Shown: positions 1 to 6,616 of the stretch, one piece after another
How the letters are laid out: each line of letters starts with the position of its first letter
Position numbering within the stretch: the first letter of the stretch is position 1
NCBI GenBank assembly: GCA_900549485.1
Contig: UROG01000048.1
Coordinates: 1-16,182, forward strand
Reading direction: 5' to 3'
DNA length: 16,182 bases
Source of the DNA: an uncultured Eubacteriales bacterium
GTDB lineage: Bacteria; Bacillota; Clostridia; Oscillospirales; Oscillospiraceae
Translations under genes and position numbers: made by a program
The notes under the pieces: model-generated
Databases searched by the model: none
Told to the model about the DNA's origin: nothing
What the model saw: only the letters and a program-made list of their open reading frames with translations

Positions 1-119
1 AGCTCTCTAAGCTTTCCGAGGGCTTTCTTCTCTATGCGCGACACATATGAGCGGCAGACAACCATCTTCGCTCATAGTTCTTTGCGTGTACCCTGCCTTC
101 TTGCTATTTCAAAGCGAAT
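1..119 (-). pseudogene. C-terminal remnant of a sporulation-type sigma factor (SigK/SigE-like region 4.2)
   Basis: Read on the minus strand from about 119 to the window edge, one frame gives RSYVSRIEKKALGKLRE, the DNA-recognition helix and tail typical of region 4.2 in SigK/SigE-type sigma factors. The preceding residues TRKEL-stop-AKMVVC align without gaps to the first helix of that helix-turn-helix (family pattern T-Q-R-E-I-A-x-x-L-G-I-S). An in-frame TGA lies at 72-74, and no start or upstream sigma domain is present, because the same DNA encodes the end of the LacI-family gene in another frame. I read it as a broken gene fragment left at a recombination boundary. It could instead be a short fragment starting at the ATG at 63-65 and continuing off the window. 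The helix match is seen directly; the pseudogene status is inferred. Confidence 0.5.
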
Positions 120-1116
120 CACGTTCTATCAAGGAGGTCATAACCTGAATTTTCAGCGATACGTTCTGAACTTCCGACATTACCTTTATCAGGCGCTCCA
201 CTGCAAGCCGAGCCATTGCCTGTTTTGGGACGTCTATTGTTGTCAACGCCGGTTTTATCAGATTCTCAGGATATGCATTGTCAAAGCCAATAATAGCAAC
301 ATCTCGCGGAATTTCATATCCATGTTCCTTAAATGCAAGCATTGCTCCGACAGCAATCATATCGTTATCAGCAAAGTAACAGTCCGCCGTTTCGGCACCG
401 CTGTCGAGGATGGCGCACATATCGTCATGCGCACCATTGACCGTGGGCTTCAGCAAATGCACGACCGATTTTGACGTAGACATATTGTTGCTTCTGATAG
501 CCTTATAAAATCCATCCGCACGCTCCTCGAAATTTCCTATCATGTAGGAAGAGCGGAGATATCCCGGCTGAGTCCCTCGTTTTCTTATCAGAGTCTCTGC
601 GGCAAGGTATGCGCCTTGGATATTGTTTATAAGCACACAGTCCGTAGAAATATTCTCAAAATACGTATCAAGTACGACCATGGGGATTGAGATTTTTTTA
701 AAGGCGTCAAAATCCTCTGCGCGCATTTCGGTTGCAAGCAAAATAATGCCGGAAACGCCGGATGCAACAATGTCCTCTATGTCTGACGCAACATTTGCAC
801 TCTCGTATATGTAGCGCATATCAAGCGAGAAGCCATTTTCTCTGCAGCACACGGCAACGCCTTCTGTAAGAGCCGAAAAGAAGGGCGTATTGTCAATTAT
901 TATGCCTTCCTGCTTCTTATACAGTACAAACGAGATGACCTTCGGTTTGCTTTCCTTTGCATGAGTATTTGCAGACGTATACCCATACTCCCTTGCGGCA
1001 GCAACCACCCTTTTTCTTGTGTCTTCGCTTACGCCCGGGCGATTATTCAGTGCAATAGATACAGCCGCCTGAGAAATGCCGAGAATTTTTGCTAATTCTT
1101 TTGCTGTTACTGCCAT
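109..1116 (-). CDS. LacI-family transcriptional regulator
   Basis: A 335-residue LacI/GalR-type repressor, the family's usual length. Residues 3-46 form the DNA-binding head: the helix-turn-helix has recognition helix SQAAVSIALNNRPGVS, followed by the hinge approach AAREYGY. The hinge that follows (TSANTHAKESKPK) lacks the usual leucine-containing A-R-S-L helix. Residues about 58-330 are a periplasmic-binding-protein-like sensor domain, ending in the typical FADNDMIAVGAM, IPRDVAIIGFDN and LTTIDVP motifs. The start is supported by GAAAGGA upstream of the ATG. It lies downstream of, and in the same direction as, the E1/lipoyl genes, but has its own promoter with an overlapping dyad. By position it probably controls the divergent cluster in response to its sugar substrate or a phosphorylated intermediate; that is inference. 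Its last codons overlap the sigma remnant in a different frame. Confidence 0.93.
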   Translation of the reverse strand: MAVTAKELAKILGISQAAVSIALNNRPGVSEDTRKRVVAAAREYGYTSANTHAKESKPKVISFVLYKKQEGIIIDNTPFFSALTEGVAVCCRENGFSLDMRYIYESANVASDIEDIVASGVSGIILLATEMRAEDFDAFKKISIPMVVLDTYFENISTDCVLINNIQGAYLAAETLIRKRGTQPGYLRSSYMIGNFEERADGFYKAIRSNNMSTSKSVVHLLKPTVNGAHDDMCAILDSGAETADCYFADNDMIAVGAMLAFKEHGYEIPRDVAIIGFDNAYPENLIKPALTTIDVPKQAMARLAVERLIKVMSEVQNVSLKIQVMTSLIERDSL

Positions 1117-1163
1117 AAGCGAAATCCTTTCAACGAAAACCAGCTTATTATATTGATGTAGTT

Positions 1164-1193
1164 ATTATAAGCTTCTATCTGATGTTCAGTCAA
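1164..1193 (-). promoter_or_regulatory. Promoter of the LacI-family gene
   Basis: On the minus strand, TTGACT (complement at 1188-1193) is followed after 18 bases by a perfect TATAAT (complement at 1164-1169). This lies about 50 bases upstream of the regulator's start codon, so the regulator need not depend on read-through from the E1 operon. Confidence 0.7.
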
Positions 1194-1199
1194 CAGATA
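1176..1199. promoter_or_regulatory. Inverted repeat over the -35 box, candidate operator for autoregulation
   Basis: Arms TATCTGATG (1176-1184) and CAACAGATA (1191-1199) pair at eight of nine positions around six central bases. Inside is a smaller symmetric core, TGTT-N5-AACA. The dyad covers the -35 box of the regulator's promoter, a usual place for a LacI-family autorepression site. It lacks the central CG of classical LacI-family operators, consistent with the protein's unusual hinge. I found only the shorter word GTTCAGT repeated near the ABC operon (3807-3813), so a shared operator is not established. Confidence 0.45.
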
Positions 1200-1230
1200 A
1201 GTTGATTAAAAAGCAAGACCGTGCTGGGTG

Positions 1231-1476
1231 TTATTCATCGACAACCTCAATATAACCCATTTTCCCCGCTACCGGAAGCTCTTCGCCGGCAGGCACTGTT
1301 ATTCTTAGTACTCCGCTTGCCGGAGCTTCAAGATTATTGGTGATTTTGTCAGTCTCAATCGTTGCAATCACATCGCCTTCGTTCACAAAGTCTCCGTCGG
1401 CTTTTTCCCATGACGCTATTGTACCTTCCGTCATTGTCATACCCATTTTGGGCATTTGTACTCTTATACGTGCCAT
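1231..1476 (-). CDS. Free-standing lipoyl-domain protein (lipoyl carrier of the dehydrogenase complex)
   Basis: An 81-residue protein that is a single lipoyl/biotinyl-attachment domain with no catalytic or subunit-binding part. The N-terminal strand MPKMGMTMTEGTIASW and the hairpin ETDKITNNLEAPASG are standard, with K44 as the lipoylation site and the conserved glycine 11 residues later (G55). It follows E1 beta by 16 bases on the same strand, so it is made with the E1 subunits. It probably carries acyl groups or electrons between E1, E2 and E3. This role matters because the E2 encoded in the cluster has lost its own lipoyl lysine. A biotin carrier is less likely, since the lysine is flanked by D and I rather than M-K-M and no carboxylase is nearby. 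The ribosome binding site (AAGGGT) is modest. Confidence 0.9.
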   Translation of the reverse strand: MARIRVQMPKMGMTMTEGTIASWEKADGDFVNEGDVIATIETDKITNNLEAPASGVLRITVPAGEELPVAGKMGYIEVVDE

Positions 1477-1492
1477 TTCTGTTTTACCCTTC

Positions 1493-2485
1493 TTATTTTA
1501 TAATTTTTTTGACAGCTTCTACGATCTTATCGGGATTTGGCAGATATTCTTTTTCAAGTGCAGGAGTGAACGGAGAGGGGCAATCAGGTGCGGTAACGCG
1601 CAGAATAGGCGCCTTGAGCGCATCAAATGCCTTTTCAGTTACGACCGCCGAGACTTCCGCTCCAAAGCCGCATACTCTTGTTGCTTCATGTACAATGACA
1701 AGTCTCCCGGTCTTTCTTACGGAATCAAGAATTGTTTCCTCATCAAGGGGCTTTATAGAACGCAGGTCTATAACCTCCGCACTTATGCCCTGCTCTTCAA
1801 GAGCTTCCGCAGCCTGCATTGAATCCCATACCATTTTTGACCAGGATATAATAGTAACATCTTTGCCTTCACGAAGTACGTTTGCTTTTCCGATAGGCAC
1901 AAGATATTCTCCGTCAGGAACTTCGCCTTTTTTGGCCATGAGCAGCTTGTGTGAAATGAACACGACTGGGTTGTTATCACGTATCGCCGAGGTGAGAAGT
2001 CCCTTTGCATCTGCCGGGCAGGAAGGAATAACGACTTTCACGCCGGGAGTATGGGCAACGAACGCCTCCAGCATCTGGGAATGCTGTGCAGCAGCGCCGA
2101 CTCCGCCGCCTGCGGTCGTTTTTATGACCATGGGAACACGGAGCTTTCCCCCGTTCATATAGCGCATTTTGCCCGCCTGATTAAGAATTTCATCCATTGC
2201 AACGCCAATGAAATCCATATGCATTATTTCAACTACCGGACGCAAACCGCAGGCTGCGGCGCCGACCGCATGACCGATTATCGCAGTTTCACTTATTGCC
2301 GTATCAACAACGCGCCTACTCTCCGCTCCGTGTTTTCCGTCAAATTCCGCCCAAAGCCCTTTGTCTTCGCCAAAATCTCCTCCGCGCCAGCCTACATCTT
2401 CTCCCGCAAGATAAACTTCGGGACAACGCAGCATCTCGCCTTCAAGCGCATCATGAATGGCTCTGCCGAAAGTAATTTTACTCAT
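1493..2485 (-). CDS. ThDP-dependent dehydrogenase E1 component, beta subunit (AcoB/PdhB-like)
   Basis: A 330-residue E1 beta subunit of the 2-oxo acid/acetoin dehydrogenase family, normal in length. Residues about 4-180 are the transketolase pyrimidine-binding domain, with E66 in VVDTAISE (the glutamate expected to activate ThDP) and the active-site histidine H135 in AAAQHSQMLEA. Residues about 190-325 are the transketolase C-terminal domain (IIDLRSIKPLDEETI-like, HEATRVCGFGAE). The usual proline in DTPISE is alanine (A63). With E1 alpha it forms the decarboxylating or acyl-cleaving alpha2-beta2 enzyme that passes the acyl group to a lipoyl arm. Its ribosome binding site AGGAGG lies directly after the E1 alpha stop codon (18-base gap), indicating translational coupling. 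Substrate (pyruvate, acetoin or another ketone) cannot be read from sequence. Confidence 0.93.
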   Translation of the reverse strand: MSKITFGRAIHDALEGEMLRCPEVYLAGEDVGWRGGDFGEDKGLWAEFDGKHGAESRRVVDTAISETAIIGHAVGAAACGLRPVVEIMHMDFIGVAMDEILNQAGKMRYMNGGKLRVPMVIKTTAGGGVGAAAQHSQMLEAFVAHTPGVKVVIPSCPADAKGLLTSAIRDNNPVVFISHKLLMAKKGEVPDGEYLVPIGKANVLREGKDVTIISWSKMVWDSMQAAEALEEQGISAEVIDLRSIKPLDEETILDSVRKTGRLVIVHEATRVCGFGAEVSAVVTEKAFDALKAPILRVTAPDCPSPFTPALEKEYLPNPDKIVEAVKKIIK

Positions 2486-2503
2486 AACTTTTTATCCTCC
2501 TTC

Positions 2504-3460
2504 TCATTCTGCGTAAACATCTTCCAAGAGAGCAGACGCCTCCGGGTAAGGTGCAGCGTCCGCTTCGGCAATCGCTTCGCTGAGCAGCTTGTCTATGTCA
2601 TCTGAAACAGCGTCAAGATCAGCCTGAGTGCAGTAACCTGAAGAAATAAGCTGAGATGCAACCGCGGGGATAGGATCGCGTTTCATCCATTCCGCCTTTT
2701 CTTCCGCAGTTCTGTAATCATCAGGATCGCCAACATAGTGACCAATATGACGCCACGTTTTACACTCAATAAGTGTGGGGCCCTCTCCGCGCCGTGCACG
2801 CTCAACAGCTTCTTTAGTTGCTTCGTATACTGCGTTAACATCGTTGCCGTCAACTACAACGCCCGGCATATTGTATCCTTTGGCACGGTCAGCAATGTCC
2901 TTTGCGGCGTTGACCCATCTCGAATCGACGGAAATCCCGTAAAGATTGTTTTCACATACGAATATGACAGGCAGTTTAAACGCCGCCGCCATATTAAGAG
3001 CTTCGTGGAAAGTGCCTCTGTTGGATGCTCCATCACCGAAGAAAGAAACAGCGACGTTATCTTCACCTTTATATTTAAATGCAAACGCTGCACCAGTGGC
3101 AATCGGGATTCCCGCGCCGACTATGCCATTTGCGCCAAGAATGCCTGTCTCATAATCCGAAATATGCATAGAGCCGCCCTGCCCCTTGCAATACCCGGTC
3201 ACTTTGCCGAACAGCTCCGCCATCATTTTTTTAACGTCGCCGCCTTTAGCAATAAGGTGTCCGTGACCGCGATGCGTACTTGTTATCTGATCGGTAACTC
3301 TCAGTGCGCTGCATACGCCGACAGCAACAGCTTCCTCACCAATATAAAGATGAAGGAAACCCGGAAGTCTGTTTGCTTCAAAAAGTTTCTTCGCAGAATT
3401 TTCAAACTTGCGTATAAGGACCATCTTCTTATACGCTTCCATAAGCTGAATGTTGTCCAT
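2504..3460 (-). CDS. ThDP-dependent dehydrogenase E1 component, alpha subunit (AcoA-like)
   Basis: A 318-residue E1 alpha subunit. It contains STHRGHGHLIAKG (61-73), GQGGSMHI (94-100), and the ThDP/Mg2+ motif GDGASNRGTFHEALNMA (142-158) ending in NN at 171-172. The C-terminal loop RHIGHYVGDPDDYR resembles the ordered loop that covers the E1 active site. HRGHGH and KGQGGSMHI look closer to acetoin-dehydrogenase AcoA than to PdhA, although short E1 alpha proteins of both kinds are annotated interchangeably. It is the first gene of the minus-strand operon, with a strong CGGAGG six bases or so before the ATG. Its separation from E2 and E3, which end the divergent operon, is unusual because aco and pdh genes normally run together. 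Confidence 0.93.
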   Translation of the reverse strand: MDNIQLMEAYKKMVLIRKFENSAKKLFEANRLPGFLHLYIGEEAVAVGVCSALRVTDQITSTHRGHGHLIAKGGDVKKMMAELFGKVTGYCKGQGGSMHISDYETGILGANGIVGAGIPIATGAAFAFKYKGEDNVAVSFFGDGASNRGTFHEALNMAAAFKLPVIFVCENNLYGISVDSRWVNAAKDIADRAKGYNMPGVVVDGNDVNAVYEATKEAVERARRGEGPTLIECKTWRHIGHYVGDPDDYRTAEEKAEWMKRDPIPAVASQLISSGYCTQADLDAVSDDIDKLLSEAIAEADAAPYPEASALLEDVYAE

Positions 3461-3533
3461 GCTTTTTCCTCCGAATAATCATTTATATAGATATGGTCAA
3501 TTACACGTAGCCTTAAGCTGCGTTGCTAATCGT

Positions 3534-3562
3534 ATAATACAGCAATTCACTTAAAAAATCAA
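3534..3562 (-). promoter_or_regulatory. Promoter of the E1 alpha/E1 beta/lipoyl operon
   Basis: On the minus strand, TTGATT (complement at 3557-3562) is followed after exactly 17 bases by TATTAT (complement at 3534-3539). The start codon is at 3460, giving a leader of about 65 bases with GGAGG just before the ATG. Confidence 0.6.
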
Positions 3563-3698
3563 CACCGTTTAGAAAGATTTTATAAATTTTTTCCTGCTTT
3601 TTTAATTTGCTTCTTCAAAAAAGTGACCAAAAATCACATATCGCAATTGTGCATTGTGCTAATTCAACTAAATTATTAACTAAATTCTTTATGAGTGC

Positions 3699-3726
3699 TT
3701 GACATACGCGCCTCGTCTGTGATAGT
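3699..3726 (+). promoter_or_regulatory. Promoter of the transporter/catabolic operon
   Basis: A perfect TTGACA at 3699-3704 is followed after 16 bases by GATAGT (3721-3726), which matches the -10 consensus at four of six positions. The expected start of transcription is near 3733, leaving a long leader before the ATG at 3963. Confidence 0.5.
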
Positions 3727-3899
3727 TTACTTTCCGAAGGCAAGCCATAAACAGTCTGCATCAACTAAACTCGGTAGAATGTTTATTGATTATCATCTAT
3801 GCAATCGTTCAGTTTGATCAGTAAGTATTCTCATTTCTTTATCCGTCGGCTTCCTTCTCCAGCCTTTCAGAGAAAATTACGTCTTGGTTGTTTATTATC

Positions 3900-3926
3900 A
3901 TGCCTCAGCGGAAAACGCTAAGGCAT
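3900..3926 (+). other. Leader hairpin upstream of the binding-protein gene
   Basis: Arms ATGCCTCAGCG and CGCTAAGGCAT pair over 11 positions with one C-A mismatch around a GAAAA loop. It lies 24 bases before GGAGG. No T-run follows, so it is more likely a leader structure affecting mRNA stability or translation than a terminator. Confidence 0.5.
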
Positions 3927-3962
3927 AAATATAAGATAATAAAAAAATATGGAGGTAAAAAC

Positions 3963-4961
3963 ATGAAAAAAACTCTCGCAGCCATTCTTTCTCTCAGCCT
4001 CATCGTGTGCATGATGGTCTGTGTCGGCGTCCACGCCTGCGCGGATGATGTCATTGATGTAGCGGTTCTTGTCAAGTCCTTCGACTCTGAATCTTGGCAG
4101 TACATGCTTACCGGCGCACGCAACGCCGCCGCTGACAGTGACGGCAAAATCAAGATCACCGAGTACGGCGCATCTTCTGAAGCCGATATTGAAGGTCAGG
4201 TTTCCGTCCTCGAAAACATCATCGTTTCCGAACCTGACGCAATAGTTATTACCCCGTCCGACAGTGATGCTGTTGTTGCGGCGCTCGAAGAAGCCCATGC
4301 TGCCGGCATCAAGATCATTGTTGTCGACACTGCCGTTAACACCGATGCTTACGATGTATTTATGGCAAACGACAACTATGCAGGCGGCGAACTGATGGCC
4401 GAGCAGTTCATTAAATATCTCGGAGAAGCCGGCATAGAGGCAAAAGGCACCGTCGGCATTGTCAGTGCCGTTCCCGTACAGACCGTTTACGAGCGCGACG
4501 ATGGTTTTATTGACAAACTTGCAGAACTCGCCCCCGACGTCAAAGTCATTGATGAGCAGTATGTTGACAACGATATGCAGAAGTCTATGGACCTTACGAA
4601 CGACTTCATCTCCACTCACGATGATCTCATCGGCGTTTACGGCGACAACAATGTTACCGGTTCCGGTATTGCTCTGGCAATCGCAGAAGCAGGACTTCAG
4701 GGCAAAGTCATCGGCGTTGCATACGATGGGAACCCTGAGGAAGTTGCCGGCGTAAGAGACGGTTCTCTCTCCGCAATTCTCGTTCAGGACCTCTATAATT
4801 GGGGTTATAAGGCTGTCAACTTTGCAGCAGACCTTGTTCTCGGCAACGACCTCGGTCTTGAGAACAATTACTACAATACCGGCGTCACCCTCGTGACCAA
4901 GGAAAATATTGATGACGACAGCGTTCAGGATGTTCTGGATCCCTCCAGACTTGCCCGCTGA
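3963..4961 (+). CDS. Sugar ABC transporter substrate-binding protein (RbsB-like)
   Basis: A 332-residue extracytoplasmic binding protein of the ribose/allose type (type I periplasmic-binding fold). Residues 1-25 are a Sec signal peptide (MKKTLAAILSLSLIVCMMVC...). The cleavage region VHA-C (C26) resembles a lipobox, but histidine at -2 is atypical, so lipoprotein anchoring is likely only by analogy with other Firmicutes. Two lobes follow, with typical motifs GARNAAADSDGKI, DAIVITPSDSDAVVAAL, GIKIIVVDTAV, ANDNYAGGELMAEQ and VIGVAYDGNPEEV. The ATG at 3963 is chosen because GGAGG lies seven bases upstream; an upstream in-frame start at 3888 would add 25 polar residues before the signal peptide. 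It is followed by an intercistronic hairpin that may raise its expression over the membrane components. The ligand is unknown. Confidence 0.93.
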   Translation: MKKTLAAILSLSLIVCMMVCVGVHACADDVIDVAVLVKSFDSESWQYMLTGARNAAADSDGKIKITEYGASSEADIEGQVSVLENIIVSEPDAIVITPSDSDAVVAALEEAHAAGIKIIVVDTAVNTDAYDVFMANDNYAGGELMAEQFIKYLGEAGIEAKGTVGIVSAVPVQTVYERDDGFIDKLAELAPDVKVIDEQYVDNDMQKSMDLTNDFISTHDDLIGVYGDNNVTGSGIALAIAEAGLQGKVIGVAYDGNPEEVAGVRDGSLSAILVQDLYNWGYKAVNFAADLVLGNDLGLENNYYNTGVTLVTKENIDDDSVQDVLDPSRLAR

Positions 4962-5031
4962 AGATAATCTGCTGTGCAGCAAGCGGCAATTCGCTCTCCC
5001 CTGCATTGAGAAATAACCTATCAACCTTAAT

Positions 5032-5064
5032 CAACCTCGGTCCGCCGCAAGCGGATCGAGGTTG
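5032..5064 (+). other. Intercistronic stem-loop after the binding-protein gene
   Basis: CAACCTCG-G-TCCGC pairs with GCGGA-T-CGAGGTTG, 14 positions with one G-T wobble, around the loop CGCAA. No T-tract follows. Such hairpins after binding-protein genes usually protect the upstream mRNA or cause partial processing, which gives excess binding protein; that function is inferred here. Confidence 0.7.
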
Positions 5065-5086
5065 TGACAAAGCGAGGATATTATTT

Positions 5087-6595
5087 ATGAACGAGATAGT
5101 TAAAATGGAGGGTATATATAAGAGCTTCCCAGGTGTAAAGGCTCTTCAGAATATAAACTTCATCGTTAAGCCCGCCACTGTCCATGCCCTGATCGGCGAA
5201 AACGGAGCCGGAAAATCCACACTTATAAAAGTACTTATGGGGGTATACGGCGACAAATACGAAGGGAAAATTTACGTTAACGGAATAGAAACCGCGATCC
5301 GCGATCCGCTTCAAGTGAAAAAGCTGGGATTGCTTGCAATATATCAGGATATTACAATGTCTCCCCATCTTACCGTGGGAGAAAATTTTTTCTTAGGCAG
5401 ATTGCCTATGAAAGGAATAGCCGTCGATTGGCAAAAAATATTTGACGAAACGCAGAAAATACTCGATGACCTCGGAATAAACGTAGACGCTACAGTAAAG
5501 CTCAGCTCTCTAACGATCGCGCAGCAGGAAATGGTTGCGATAGCAAAAGCAGTCAGTGAAGAGGCGAAGCTTGTTGTTTTCGATGAGCCTACAGCTCTTT
5601 TGACGGATGAAGACACGCAGATGCTTTTCGGCATAATCCGCAAGCTGAAAGCACGAGGTCTCGGAATAATATATATTTCTCACCGGCTTGAAGAGCTTTT
5701 TGAAATATGTGATGAAGTCACTGTCCTGAAAGACGGACAATATGCCGGTCACAAAATGATAAGCGAAACTAACAGCGACGAGCTTGTTTCAATGATGGTC
5801 GGGCGTGAAATGAGCGATATGTACGGCATAAAACACGCCGAGGTTGGAGATGTCGCACTTGAAATAAAAAATCTTTGTAAACAGGGCGTGTTCGAAAACA
5901 TCTCCTTCAACGTCAGGAAAGGCGAGATATTAGGAATGTTCGGTCTGGTCGGTTCAGGCCGCACCGAAACCGTCCGTACAATATTCGGAGCCGAAAAATA
6001 TGATTCTGGTGAAATTATTGTAAACGGCGAATCCGTTGAGATTACAAGTCCGTCCGTTGCAATAGATCACGGCATTGGTCTGCTGCCCGAAAACAGACGC
6101 GAACAGGGTCTGTGTCTGCATATGTCCGTGAAGCACAATGTAAACCTTGTATCATACCGTGAGTTAAGTAAAGCAGGAAGAATTGATCTTGCCAAGGAGA
6201 GGGATAACGCAGAGCAGTTCAGGGACTCCATACGCATCAAGACACCTACTCTTGAGCAGCTTGTCAGGAATCTCAGCGGCGGCAACCAGCAGAAAGTCGT
6301 TATCGCAAAATGGCTTTGTAAGAAAAGCAATATTCTTATTTTTGACGAGCCCACTGTCGGCGTTGATGTAAACGCAAAGGGCGAAATATACAAGCTTCTT
6401 GAGGAACTTACGGCACAGGGCAATGCGGTTATCTTGATTTCATCTTATCTGCCCGAGGTTCTCGGCCTGTCAAACCGGGTATGTGTGTTCAGTGAAGGGC
6501 ATCTTGTCGGAGAAATATCGGAAGACGAAATAAAGAATATGCCCTCTCACGAGCTTGAAAAGAAGGCCGTAATGATGGCATCAGGCATTGTATGA
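5087..6595 (+). CDS. Sugar ABC transporter ATP-binding protein, duplicated (RbsA/MglA-like)
   Basis: A 502-residue protein with two fused ATPase domains, as in RbsA/MglA. The first (about 1-235) has Walker A GENGAGKST (37-45), the signature-like stretch LTIAQQEMVAIAKAV and Walker B LVVFDEPTA. The second (about 245-500) has the degenerate Walker A FGLVGSGRTET, typical of the family, then VRNLSGGNQQKVVIAKWL and ILIFDEPTVGVDV. It powers import with the permease at 6617. The ATG at 5087 is chosen because the protein then begins directly with NEIVKMEGIYKSFPG, the usual start of the fold, and GAGGA precedes it. The frame is open upstream to 5006, but that part is the hairpin region and unrelated to the family. 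Confidence 0.95.
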   Translation: MNEIVKMEGIYKSFPGVKALQNINFIVKPATVHALIGENGAGKSTLIKVLMGVYGDKYEGKIYVNGIETAIRDPLQVKKLGLLAIYQDITMSPHLTVGENFFLGRLPMKGIAVDWQKIFDETQKILDDLGINVDATVKLSSLTIAQQEMVAIAKAVSEEAKLVVFDEPTALLTDEDTQMLFGIIRKLKARGLGIIYISHRLEELFEICDEVTVLKDGQYAGHKMISETNSDELVSMMVGREMSDMYGIKHAEVGDVALEIKNLCKQGVFENISFNVRKGEILGMFGLVGSGRTETVRTIFGAEKYDSGEIIVNGESVEITSPSVAIDHGIGLLPENRREQGLCLHMSVKHNVNLVSYRELSKAGRIDLAKERDNAEQFRDSIRIKTPTLEQLVRNLSGGNQQKVVIAKWLCKKSNILIFDEPTVGVDVNAKGEIYKLLEELTAQGNAVILISSYLPEVLGLSNRVCVFSEGHLVGEISEDEIKNMPSHELEKKAVMMASGIV

Positions 6596-6616
6596 AATAA
6601 AGATAGGAGAAAATAT

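Larger units (their letters stand above)
3461..3962. promoter_or_regulatory. Divergent promoter region between the E1 and ABC-transporter operons
   Basis: These 502 bases contain no convincing gene. They hold a minus-strand promoter near the left side and a plus-strand promoter near the middle, leaving a plus-strand leader of roughly 230 bases before the binding-protein gene. The leader contains a hairpin at 3900-3926. A possible catabolite-repression (cre-like) word, TGCAATCGTTCAGT, sits at 3800-3813 but deviates from the consensus at three positions. I recognise no known riboswitch. Confidence 0.7.

Noticed and set aside
72..74. Recoded UGA (for example selenocysteine) in the sigma-like frame
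   Set aside because: The position corresponds to a non-catalytic helix residue, TGA serves as a normal stop in neighbouring genes, and the frame lacks its N-terminal domains; simple gene decay is more likely.
34..474. Open frame of 146 codons on the plus strand near the left edge
   Set aside because: Antisense to the LacI-family gene, with no motifs or supported start.
1205..1235. Terminator after the lipoyl-protein gene on the minus strand
   Set aside because: Only a four-pair AGCA/TGCT stem before a short T-run can be drawn; too weak to call, and read-through into the regulator gene is possible.
1362..2162. Open frame of 266 codons on the plus strand opposite E1 beta
   Set aside because: S/T/P-rich antisense translation with no motifs; the minus-strand E1 beta match is unambiguous.
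3800..3813. CcpA-type cre site TGCAATCGTTCAGT
   Set aside because: Three mismatches to the consensus at otherwise conserved positions; not called as a separate feature.
3900..3926. Leader hairpin as an intrinsic terminator
   Set aside because: No T-run follows, and the ribosome binding site of the operon's first gene is 24 bases downstream.
3918..5024. Long open frame on the minus strand (368 codons) opposite the binding-protein gene
   Set aside because: It is a shadow of codon usage in the plus-strand gene: low-complexity V/N/D-rich translation, no family motifs and no ribosome binding site.
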